Source of the DNA: Sphingobacterium faecale
Lineage (GTDB): Bacteria > Bacteroidota > Bacteroidia > Sphingobacteriales > Sphingobacteriaceae
Assembly: GCF_016746095.1 (NCBI RefSeq)
Contig: NZ_JAERTY010000004.1
Span: forward strand, 124,001-188,000
Direction: 5' to 3'
Length of the DNA: 64,000 bases
The notes under the pieces were generated by a model, which had not been told where the DNA came from, searched no databases, and was given only the letters and a program-made list of their open reading frames with translations. The position numbers and the translations under genes are program-made. This document shows positions 34,086 to 42,267 of this stretch, piece by piece. Numbering within the stretch: the first letter of the stretch is position 1; every line of letters starts with the position of its first letter.

Positions 34086-36770
34086 ATGACCATTGCTCAA
34101 ATTGAGGATAATATGAAGAAGCTGCTTGCTTCTATTGATTCCGATACTTTTATATATGATTTTTTGTTGGCGTTTGGTACGCCAAAGGCTACTATTGCGC
34201 GTCTTCAGTCGGGAAAGATAAATCTTGGTGAGGTTGATGGTGAGCTTGTTTGGAAAAAGAAGCTTCTTTATAGGCAGGTGGCTGTTGGGACTAATCTTTT
34301 GGAGTTGATCCAGGAGCTGCGCTCTGATGTCGGCTTGAAAAAGTCGCAACCTCGTTTTGTGATGGTGACGGATTTGGTGGGTTTGCTGGCTGTGGATTTG
34401 CAGACTGAAGATACTTTGGATTGTGCGGTTGCTGATCTGGATAAGCACTTTGACTTTTTCTTGCCTTTTGCGGGTATTGAAAAAGCGCAGTATCTGTGTG
34501 AAAATCCTGCTGATGTAAAGGCTGCTGAGAAGATGGCTAAGCTTTATGATCAGATTAACCTAGACAACCAGTTTTCTGCGGAGGAGGAAGTTCATCAACT
34601 GAATGTGTTTTTGTCGCGGTTGTTATTCTGCTACTTTGCGGAGGATACGGGAATTTTTGAGGATAAGCTGTTTACTGCGGCTATTACGAGCAATACCAAA
34701 GCGGATGCGAGTGATACACAAGAGTATCTACAGGATCTTTTCTTAATCTTGAATACTGATGATGGCAGTCGTAATAATGAGAAGCAATACTTACATAAGT
34801 TCCCTTATGTGAATGGAGGTCTTTTTCGTGAGGTGTACCCTATACCCGTACTTACTGTAAAATCACGCAATCTGATCTTAGAGTGTGGACAGTTGGACTG
34901 GTCGGCTATTAACCCGGATATCTTTGGATCGATGATCCAGGCCGTGGTGACGACGGATAAACGCGGTGGATTGGGAATGCATTATACTTCGGTGCCTAAT
35001 ATTATGAAGGTTATCAATCCTTTGTTTTTGGATGAGCTGGAGGAAGAGTATCAAAAGGCTAAGGGAAATGTGAAGCAATTGAATGCTTTGATACAGCGCA
35101 TAGCTAACATAAAGATATTTGACCCTGCCTGTGGTTCTGGTAACTTTTTGATTATTGCCTATAAGAAGCTTCGCGAATTGGAGATTCAAATATTGAATGA
35201 CCTTACTGCTTTGAAGGGTAATAAAGGGTCTGGTACTTTGGATTTTGTGTCTTTTAATTCGTTGATCAGTTTAAACAATTTCTTCGGGATTGAGATTGAT
35301 GATTTTGCCCATGAGATCGCTCGATTGTCCTTGTGGTTGGCAGAGCATCAGATGAATCAGGCTTTCCGAAAAGAGTTTGGCCACTCGAGGCCTGCCCTCC
35401 CTCTAAAAGATTCAGGGAAGATTATTCATGCGAATGCATGTCGTGTTGATTGGGAGGAGGTGTGTCCTAAAGAGGAAGGTGATGAAATTTATATTTTGGG
35501 GAATCCACCTTATTTGGGGTATAGTCTTCAAGATAAATCTCAGAAAGACGATATGGAGTTAGTATTTGGTAAAACAAAAAGCTTCAAAGTTCTAGATTAT
35601 ATTAGTTGTTGGTTTTATAAAGGTACACAGTATATTTCTGGTGTGAATGTGAAACTAGCACTTGTAAGCACAAATTCAATATGCCAGGGTGAGCAGACTT
35701 TTGCATTATGGTCTAAAATATTAAAAAGTGATTTGGAGATAGATTTTGCTCATCAATCTTTTAAATGGGGGAATAACGCGAAGGGTAAAGCCGCAGTTAT
35801 TTGTATAATTGTTGGGTTACGCAATAAGTCAAATAAAGCAAAATACTTATTTAAGGATGATAAACGCTTTTTAGCTGTAAACATTAACCCCTATTTAGTT
35901 GACGGGAGTACTATTTATGTCGAACGTAGAAACACCCCTATTTCTAATCTACAGCAAATAATTAGAGGTACAGGTTTTTCTGATAACGGTAATCTATTAT
36001 TGTCCGATTTAGATAAGCAGCTTGTACTTGATAAATACCCTTTTGCACAGGAGGTTATTAAGAAAGTTGTTGGTTCTTACGAACTTATAAATAAAGTTAA
36101 TAGGTGGTGTCTTTGGTTCGATGACTGTAATGTCGAAAATTATAAAACAGTAGTTTTTTTTGGAGATAGAATTCAAAATGTCGAAGACTTTAGAAAGAAA
36201 AGCAAAAAATCTAGTACAAATATTGCCTCTAACATGCCACATAAGGCTACCGAGAATCGATTTAACCCAGAAAGTAGCATTGTAATACCAAGAGTTTCAT
36301 CGGAAAGACGAGAATATATTCCGATTGATATTATGGATCCCAATACTGTAATATTAGATTCTGCACAAGCAATTTACAATCCGAAAATATACTTAATAGG
36401 TGTTTTGACTTCCAAAATGCATATGGTTTGGATGAAAACTACTGCAGGGCGCTTAAAAAATGATTATCGATATTCTTCTGCATTAAGCTACAACACCTTC
36501 CCATTCCCAAAAATCAGTAAAGAGAAAGAAAAGGAGTTGGAGGAATGTGCGTATCAGATTTTGGAGACCAGAGAGCGGTATCCAGAGAAGACATTAGCGC
36601 AGCTGTATGATCCAGATAAGATGCCAGATGATTTGCGTGAGGCGCATCGGCTGAATGACCTTGCTGTAGAGTCTTGCTATCGCGCGAAGCCTTTCGATTC
36701 TGATGAGGAAAGGTTGGAGCATTTGTTTAAATTGTATGAGAAAATGATTGCGGCAGAAAAAAAGAAATAG
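34086..36770 (+). CDS. MmeI-like N6-adenine DNA methyltransferase
   Basis: The 894-residue protein has the class I SAM methyltransferase motifs DPACGSGNFL (motif I, about residue 346) and GNPPYLGY (motif IV NPPY, about 473), so it should methylate adenine in DNA. The N-terminal region resembles the MmeI/type IIG nuclease domain (WKKKLLYRQVAVG, RFVMVTDLVGLLAVD), yet the expected ExK after WKKK is absent, which suggests the cleavage site is lost. Residues about 500-800 form the target-recognition part, ending near SYNTFPFPKI. That part is much AT-richer than the two ends, as expected if recognition domains are exchanged by recombination. Cleavage is probably provided by other operon genes. Confidence 0.88.
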   Translation: MTIAQIEDNMKKLLASIDSDTFIYDFLLAFGTPKATIARLQSGKINLGEVDGELVWKKKLLYRQVAVGTNLLELIQELRSDVGLKKSQPRFVMVTDLVGLLAVDLQTEDTLDCAVADLDKHFDFFLPFAGIEKAQYLCENPADVKAAEKMAKLYDQINLDNQFSAEEEVHQLNVFLSRLLFCYFAEDTGIFEDKLFTAAITSNTKADASDTQEYLQDLFLILNTDDGSRNNEKQYLHKFPYVNGGLFREVYPIPVLTVKSRNLILECGQLDWSAINPDIFGSMIQAVVTTDKRGGLGMHYTSVPNIMKVINPLFLDELEEEYQKAKGNVKQLNALIQRIANIKIFDPACGSGNFLIIAYKKLRELEIQILNDLTALKGNKGSGTLDFVSFNSLISLNNFFGIEIDDFAHEIARLSLWLAEHQMNQAFRKEFGHSRPALPLKDSGKIIHANACRVDWEEVCPKEEGDEIYILGNPPYLGYSLQDKSQKDDMELVFGKTKSFKVLDYISCWFYKGTQYISGVNVKLALVSTNSICQGEQTFALWSKILKSDLEIDFAHQSFKWGNNAKGKAAVICIIVGLRNKSNKAKYLFKDDKRFLAVNINPYLVDGSTIYVERRNTPISNLQQIIRGTGFSDNGNLLLSDLDKQLVLDKYPFAQEVIKKVVGSYELINKVNRWCLWFDDCNVENYKTVVFFGDRIQNVEDFRKKSKKSSTNIASNMPHKATENRFNPESSIVIPRVSSERREYIPIDIMDPNTVILDSAQAIYNPKIYLIGVLTSKMHMVWMKTTAGRLKNDYRYSSALSYNTFPFPKISKEKEKELEECAYQILETRERYPEKTLAQLYDPDKMPDDLREAHRLNDLAVESCYRAKPFDSDEERLEHLFKLYEKMIAAEKKK

Positions 36771-36773
36771 GAT

Positions 36774-37847
36774 ATGGCAGCAGACTTGACTACATCGCCT
36801 GTTGATAGGCAGAATATATTGAACAATCCGGAGGCGCTGGACAGTATTCAGGAGTTTTTGGGTATCACGGGCATGCTTTACGATGGGCAGTATCGATTTA
36901 CAACCGCACAGTTAGCAGAGTTCTTTGATGTTTCTGATCGGACGATTAAACGTTATGTAGAGAACCATTTGCAAGAATTGGAACATAATGGTTATTGTGT
37001 ATTGCGCGGAGCGAAGTTGAAGGAATTCAAAGAATTGTTTGGCCACCTGATCTACAGTGAAGTCGAATTGTCTTCTGATAGGGACATCGATGTCCCTATC
37101 AGAAAGGAACTAACTGATAAACAAAAGTTAAGCAAGGTGAATAAGCTGTCATTGTTTAATTTTCGTGCTTTTCTGAATTTAGCTATGATCCTTGTGGATA
37201 GTGAGCGAGCTCGATCCATTCGAAGCGCTATCCTGGATGTGGTGTTGGATCTTGTGAATCAGAAATTGGGTGGATCTGTTAAATACATTAACCAACGGGA
37301 TGATGAGTATTTGCTGGCCATTGTCAAGGAGCCGAAATACCGTAAGGAGTTCACGAGTGCATTAAGCCGTTATCTGAATATGGGTAATGTGAAGTACAAG
37401 CTTTATACGGATACAATCTATCAGTCTATTTTCAAGGAAAAGGCAAGCGAGTATAAAGAGTTGCTGCAGCTTGATGAAAAAGACAATGCTCGAGAGACGA
37501 TGTATGCAGAGGTTTTGAAGCTTATCGCCTCATTTGAGATTGGTATAGCGGATGAGATGAAGGAGGAATATGATAGACTGGGGCGACAATTGGAGCCGAC
37601 TGAACTAGATGCCTTGATCCATCGGTTTGTAAACCGCCGCCATTGGGAACCACAATTGGAGGATGCCCGAGTAAAGATGGCTTCGCGTGATTATGGTTTT
37701 CGTGATGTCGTTCATAAAAAATTAGAAAGCTATATCGATAGTATTTCACCTAATGATTATCAAACGTTTTTGGGTGAACAGAGTAAAAGCCTTCAGGAAC
37801 AGATTGATGAAAATATTGCCATTTTCAAACGTTTAAAAGATCGTTAG
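36774..37847 (+). CDS. RhuM-like DNA-binding protein, probable partner of Doc
   Basis: The 357-residue protein has an N-terminal helix-turn-helix (FTTAQLAEFFDVSDRTIKRY) and a middle part (FNFRAFLNLAMILVDSERAR) resembling RhuM/phage-antirepressor proteins. A helical C-terminal domain ends in KSLQEQIDENIAIFKRLKDR. It lies 3 bases before a Doc toxin gene, so the pair forms a toxin-antitoxin-like unit. A 28-base perfect palindrome is embedded in the reading frame (37075-37102, encoding roughly SDRDIDVPIRK). Such RhuM/Fic pairs within restriction operons are a known pattern; the exact role is not established. Confidence 0.7.
   Translation: MAADLTTSPVDRQNILNNPEALDSIQEFLGITGMLYDGQYRFTTAQLAEFFDVSDRTIKRYVENHLQELEHNGYCVLRGAKLKEFKELFGHLIYSEVELSSDRDIDVPIRKELTDKQKLSKVNKLSLFNFRAFLNLAMILVDSERARSIRSAILDVVLDLVNQKLGGSVKYINQRDDEYLLAIVKEPKYRKEFTSALSRYLNMGNVKYKLYTDTIYQSIFKEKASEYKELLQLDEKDNARETMYAEVLKLIASFEIGIADEMKEEYDRLGRQLEPTELDALIHRFVNRRHWEPQLEDARVKMASRDYGFRDVVHKKLESYIDSISPNDYQTFLGEQSKSLQEQIDENIAIFKRLKDR
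37075..37102. repeat. 28-base perfect palindrome inside a coding region
   Basis: The sequence is self-complementary over all 28 bases. The central AGGGACATCGATGTCCCT is shared, apart from one base, with the intergenic palindrome at 38291-38320 after the Doc gene. Confidence 0.85.
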
Positions 37848-37850
37848 CGG

Positions 37851-38279
37851 ATGGGAACGCAATATTTTGATGTAGCACATGCCATTCGTGTACACGATGA
37901 TATTATTGATAAATCGGGTGGCCTTCATGGTATAATTAATGAAGGATTACTAGCCAGTACTTTGGAGCATTTGCAGAATGATTTTTACTATGAAAGCTTT
38001 ATTGATAAAGCTTGTCATTTGTTTTACTCTATTAATAAAAATCATTGTTTTCAGGATGGTAATAAGCGAGCTAGTATCGCACTAACAGCTTATTTTTTGG
38101 AGATCAATGGATTGGATTATAAAGTTGGTAAGTTTATGGTACAAATGGAAAATATAGCTGTTCATGTGGCAGATAATAAAGTTGACCGGGATTTATTGCA
38201 CGAAATAATCGATTCGATAGTTTATGAAAGTGATTATTCGGAATCGTTGAAATTAAAGATATTTAAGGCATTGCTTTAG
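37851..38279 (+). CDS. Doc-type (death-on-curing) Fic-domain toxin
   Basis: The 142-residue protein carries the Fic/Doc signature HCFQDGNKRAS (about residues 64-74), matching HxFx(D/E)GNKR, and has the short all-helical Doc length. Doc in phage P1 phosphorylates EF-Tu; other Fic proteins AMPylate targets. Which applies here is not known. It follows the RhuM-like gene by 3 bases. Inside a restriction-type operon it could act as an addiction device or as a back-up abortive response. Confidence 0.88.
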   Translation: MGTQYFDVAHAIRVHDDIIDKSGGLHGIINEGLLASTLEHLQNDFYYESFIDKACHLFYSINKNHCFQDGNKRASIALTAYFLEINGLDYKVGKFMVQMENIAVHVADNKVDRDLLHEIIDSIVYESDYSESLKLKIFKALL

Positions 38280-38290
38280 CTCTGCTTGAT

Positions 38291-38320
38291 TCACAGAGGG
38301 ACATTGATGTCCCTCTGTGA
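38291..38320. repeat. Perfect 13-bp hairpin palindrome after doc
   Basis: TCACAGAGGGACA (38291-38303) and TGTCCCTCTGTGA (38308-38320) surround TTGA. Shares its core with 37075-37102. It could act as a hairpin terminator or attenuator before the helicase gene (no long T-run follows) or be a mobile palindromic element. Confidence 0.75.
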
Positions 38321-38341
38321 ATAAAAAACCAATTATAAAGA

Positions 38342-40276
38342 ATGGAAAATATTATTCAGGTAACATACGGACAAACAGGATCATCTACGGTATCCGATAC
38401 TATGGGTATGCGGGAAATGCAACAAAAGGCATTTCAGGCACGTAATAATCAATTGTTGTTGATTAAGGCTCCGCCAGCGTCTGGAAAATCGCGCGCACTG
38501 ATGTTTATCGCGCTGGATAAGTTGGTGAACCAAGGTGTGAAGAAAGTCATCGTCGCGGTACCGGAACGTTCTATTGGTAGTTCGTTTGCTCCTACGGATT
38601 TGATGCGTCATGGATTTTTTGCGAATTGGGAACCGAATGAGATCTATAATTTATGTACTCCTGGCTTAGATGGAAGCAAATCGAAAGTAGATGCTTTTGT
38701 AAATTTCATGCGTGGTGATGAGCAGATTTTGATCTGTACCCATGCCACATTGCGATTTGCTTATGAAGCATTGGAAGATTCTGACTTTAATGACTGCTTG
38801 CTAGCCATCGATGAGTTTCATCATGTATCTGCAGATGGAAGCAATATCTTGGGGTCCGTATTACGCAATCTTATCAATAATTCTTCTGTGCATCTTGTGG
38901 CCATGACGGGATCTTACTTTAGAGGGGATTCTATACCGGTATTAGCTCCTGAAGATGAGGCGAAGTTTGCCAAGGTGACCTATAATTATTACCAACAGCT
39001 GAATGGTTATAAGCACCTCAAGTCATTGGGAATTGGCTATCATTTCTATCAAGGTAAATATCATACAGCTATAAATGAGGTGTTGGATACGAATAAAAAG
39101 ACCATTCTACATATACCGAATGTGAACTCGGGAGAGTCTACGAAGGACAAGTATGAAGAGGTGGATCGTATACTGGATATGATTGGTGATGTAGAAGCTG
39201 TAGATCCTGAAACGGGAATTATCACGGTACGTAGACGCGATGATGGGAAGCTATTAAAAGTAGCAGACCTGGTGAATGATGATGCGAAGCAACGTGAGAA
39301 GATCGTGGGTTATTTGCGCGATATCCGCTCGGAAGATGATATGGATCTGATCATAGCTTTGGGAATGGCAAAGGAAGGATTTGACTGGCCCTACTGTGAG
39401 CATGCGTTGACGGTTGGCTATAGAGGTTCGCTGACTGAGATTGTGCAGATTATTGGTCGGGCTACTCGTGACAGTGCGAACAAGAGCCATGCCCAGTTTA
39501 CCAATCTATTGGCTAAACCAGATGCGCAAGATGATAATGTGGTGATCGCTGTGAATAATATGTTAAAGGCTATTACGGCTTCACTCTTGATGGAACAGGT
39601 GTTGGCTCCGAATTTTAATTTTAAACCGAAGCGGGATGAGAATGAATTGGAGGAACCTGGTACTATCAAAATAAAGGGATTTAAAGGTATTGTTTCTAAG
39701 CGGGTAAAGGATATCGTTGAGGAGGATATTAATGATTTGAAGGCAGCGATATTACAGGATAAGGATGTTACGAAGGCTTTGTCAAGTACTATTGATCCTG
39801 AGGTGATTAATAAAGTATTGATACCAAAAGTAATTAAGATGCGTTACCCGGATCTAGCGGATGATGAACTGGAGGCTGTGCGTCAATATGTGGTTACGGA
39901 TTCGGCGGTAAAAACAGGAACTATCTCGGAGGTGGGTGACCAGAAGTTTATCACCTTAGCGAATCAGTTTATTAATATTGAGGATATTTCGATTGACTTG
40001 ATCGATACTATTAATCCGTTTCAGCGTGCTTTTGAAATTATGTCTAAATCGGTTACTGTTCCTGTATTGAAAGCTATACAGGATGTATTGCTAGCATCGA
40101 AGATTAAGATTACGGAGGAAGAAGCTTTGTTAACCTGGCCTTCAATATTAGCTTTTGTGAAAGAGCAAGGTCGAGAGCCCGACGTGCATTCGGCAGATAT
40201 GAAAGAGCAGCGTTATGCGGAGGTGTTGTTGTATATACGAGATAAGAAACGGAAATCGGTGAGTCAAAATGGATAA
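38342..40276 (+). CDS. DEAD/DEAH-type superfamily 2 helicase
   Basis: The 644-residue protein has Walker A APPASGKS (about residue 43), motif II DEFHH (about 157; a DExH variant), motif III MTGSYFRG and motif VI IIGRATRDS (about 370), i.e. a full SF2 ATPase core. The C-terminal half (about 420-644) is unrecognised. It overlaps the next gene by 8 bases. With a methyltransferase lacking a nuclease and a GIY-YIG protein next door, it likely translocates along unmethylated DNA in the manner of the type I and III restriction motors. The proposed partnership is inference. Confidence 0.85.
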   Translation: MENIIQVTYGQTGSSTVSDTMGMREMQQKAFQARNNQLLLIKAPPASGKSRALMFIALDKLVNQGVKKVIVAVPERSIGSSFAPTDLMRHGFFANWEPNEIYNLCTPGLDGSKSKVDAFVNFMRGDEQILICTHATLRFAYEALEDSDFNDCLLAIDEFHHVSADGSNILGSVLRNLINNSSVHLVAMTGSYFRGDSIPVLAPEDEAKFAKVTYNYYQQLNGYKHLKSLGIGYHFYQGKYHTAINEVLDTNKKTILHIPNVNSGESTKDKYEEVDRILDMIGDVEAVDPETGIITVRRRDDGKLLKVADLVNDDAKQREKIVGYLRDIRSEDDMDLIIALGMAKEGFDWPYCEHALTVGYRGSLTEIVQIIGRATRDSANKSHAQFTNLLAKPDAQDDNVVIAVNNMLKAITASLLMEQVLAPNFNFKPKRDENELEEPGTIKIKGFKGIVSKRVKDIVEEDINDLKAAILQDKDVTKALSSTIDPEVINKVLIPKVIKMRYPDLADDELEAVRQYVVTDSAVKTGTISEVGDQKFITLANQFINIEDISIDLIDTINPFQRAFEIMSKSVTVPVLKAIQDVLLASKIKITEEEALLTWPSILAFVKEQGREPDVHSADMKEQRYAEVLLYIRDKKRKSVSQNG

Positions 40277-41546
40277 AAAGGTTTATTTAAGTTTTGATGA
40301 TATTTTTGCTGATGATGAGTTTAACTTATTAGAGGTAAAAACTACGGCTCGGCGGATTACTGAAGAAGAACGTTTGGTTCAGTCCTTTCAAGAGGTTAAT
40401 GACTTTGTCGAAGAACATGGAAGATCTCCGGAACGCAGCAATGGTTTTAGAGAGCGTATGTTGGCTGCCCGTTTGGATGGTCTTATTGTGGATCCGTCTA
40501 AAGTGTCGGTTCTGAGTGCTTTTGATTCTTTTGGTTTGCTGCCGGTGCAAGAGGTATTGGACACGGAGTTTGTTGCGGAAGATATAATGGATGTTGGTGT
40601 GGAAGAGTTTGATTTTGCATCGATGGAGGTTACATCTTTTGATGACTTGCTGAATGCTGATCCGTTTAATCTGCTGGGGGGTGTTGATGAGGAGCAGCTG
40701 CAGATCTTTGACACTTCGAATCTGCCCCAAGTGGATAAAGAAAGGGAGCGACCAGATTTTGTTGCCCGACGGAAGCGTTGCAAGGATTTTGATCGATATG
40801 AACCTTTGTTTAAGGCGGTGCACGCGGAACTGGGAACTGGCGAACGTAAGTATGTAGACTTTAAAGCGGGTACTCTTCAAGCGGGTACATTTTATATACA
40901 TAAGGGTGTTATTTTCTTGTTGGAAAGTATTGAGGTGACTCGGGCTGATCATTATAAGGAGGATGGCACTCGGGTTAGGTTTGACGGGCGTACGCGTTGT
41001 GTTTTTGAGAATGGTACGGAATCTAATATGTACCTGCGTTCGGTAGAGAAGATGCTTTATGATGAGGGTTTGGCTATTTCGCATTCTAACAGGTTGAATA
41101 CGGAGGTTTTGCTGAAGAATGCTCATGTAGTGAGTGAGAGTGATCAGGAGTCTGGTTTTATTTATGTGCTGCAGTCTAAGTCTGCTGATCCGGTGATTCG
41201 AGGAGTTAAGAATCTGTATAAGATTGGTGTGGCCAGACATAGTGTGGAGGACCGTATTAAGAATGCAAAGGATGAGGCTACGTATCTGATGGCGGATGTA
41301 CATTTGATTTCGAAGGTGACTTGTTATAATCTTGATGCTTATAAGTTTGAACAGTTGATGCATACTTTTTTTGCAGAGGTATGTTTGGATTTGGAGGTAG
41401 CGGATAAGAATGGCATGAGAACGCGACCTAGGGAATGGTTTGTGGCTCCGCTTGATGTGATTGAGGAGGCTGTGGATTTGTTTGTTTCTGGGGAGATTGT
41501 TAAGTATCGCTATGATGCCGGAATGGAAAGGATTGTTTTGAGATAA
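40269..41546 (+). CDS. GIY-YIG (T5orf172-like) nuclease family protein
   Basis: The 425-residue protein has a C-terminal GIY-YIG-type domain (about 296-405): SGFIYVLQSK, LYKIGVARHSVEDRIKNA and FEQLMHTFFAEV with a following REWFVAP. The R and E of the family are in place (R in VEDRIKNA, E in FEQLMH). An acidic N-terminal part (about 1-170) and a mid-region (RKRCKDFDRYEPLFKAVHAE) are not recognised. Such nucleases cut DNA in phages and restriction systems. It overlaps the helicase gene by 8 bases, so the two are translationally coupled. Confidence 0.83.
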   Translation: MDKKVYLSFDDIFADDEFNLLEVKTTARRITEEERLVQSFQEVNDFVEEHGRSPERSNGFRERMLAARLDGLIVDPSKVSVLSAFDSFGLLPVQEVLDTEFVAEDIMDVGVEEFDFASMEVTSFDDLLNADPFNLLGGVDEEQLQIFDTSNLPQVDKERERPDFVARRKRCKDFDRYEPLFKAVHAELGTGERKYVDFKAGTLQAGTFYIHKGVIFLLESIEVTRADHYKEDGTRVRFDGRTRCVFENGTESNMYLRSVEKMLYDEGLAISHSNRLNTEVLLKNAHVVSESDQESGFIYVLQSKSADPVIRGVKNLYKIGVARHSVEDRIKNAKDEATYLMADVHLISKVTCYNLDAYKFEQLMHTFFAEVCLDLEVADKNGMRTRPREWFVAPLDVIEEAVDLFVSGEIVKYRYDAGMERIVLR

Positions 41547-41549
41547 ATA

Positions 41550-42230
41550 ATGGATATGATACGCTTAATTTGGAGAAAACTTGAGCCTTATTTATTAGGA
41601 ATCCTGATTTTATTTGTATTTTCACTGCCTTTTATTGGTGTGAAAATTTATAATTATTGGGCAGAATTTATTCCAGATAAAGATGGTTATAACGGTATTA
41701 GTGCTACTGTTGCTTATATAGGTGGTATTCTAAATATCATCACTATTATTTTTCTGTATGTAAATTACAGAGAGCAGAAAAGGCAGAATGAAGATCAACA
41801 ACAGGATACAGATTTTAACAGAGCGATTGATTTGGTGTATAAGCAGCTGGAGCATACGCTTAAATTGAAAGATCAATTTTTGGAAGGTGATAATAGACCA
41901 CTTTATTATAATCTAATTCATAATAAAGCAAAACCCGAGCACCTTGGCCATTCTCCAGTAGAATATTTTAAAAGTAAAGGAGTTGATGAGATTTTCTCCT
42001 ATTATATAGGAGAATTTGATATCTATAATTCAATTTTAGTAAGTGTAAAGGATCGAATTAAGCGTAAAAAACTATCGCAAATAATATTTCGGAATATTTC
42101 TATTCATTTACATGAGAACTTTTCCCTTTTTCTAAAAGCTTATGAGGGTGTAGATTTGACTACCGATGAAGAACACCAAAAACTATTTAAGCAGTTAACC
42201 AGCTTGGTGAATTTTTACGATCAAAAATAA
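41550..42230 (+). CDS. putAbiC-like membrane protein
   Basis: The 226-residue protein has two N-terminal membrane helices (about 14-33 and 52-72) followed by a REQKRQNEDQQQDTDFNRAIDLV coiled stretch and a helical cytoplasmic domain. This layout matches the family annotated as putative phage abortive infection protein (putAbiC). Members are linked to phage resistance by location rather than mechanism. The AT-rich composition differs from the helicase. It follows the GIY-YIG gene by 3 bases. Confidence 0.7.
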   Translation: MDMIRLIWRKLEPYLLGILILFVFSLPFIGVKIYNYWAEFIPDKDGYNGISATVAYIGGILNIITIIFLYVNYREQKRQNEDQQQDTDFNRAIDLVYKQLEHTLKLKDQFLEGDNRPLYYNLIHNKAKPEHLGHSPVEYFKSKGVDEIFSYYIGEFDIYNSILVSVKDRIKRKKLSQIIFRNISIHLHENFSLFLKAYEGVDLTTDEEHQKLFKQLTSLVNFYDQK

Positions 42231-42267
42231 TTAAGCAACCATTTGAACCCTAAATTATAATAATAAC

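Noticed and set aside
40329..41363. 344-codon minus-strand frame opposite the GIY-YIG gene
   Set aside because: Low-complexity composition rich in Ile, Arg, Thr and His, and it lies exactly opposite a well supported gene.
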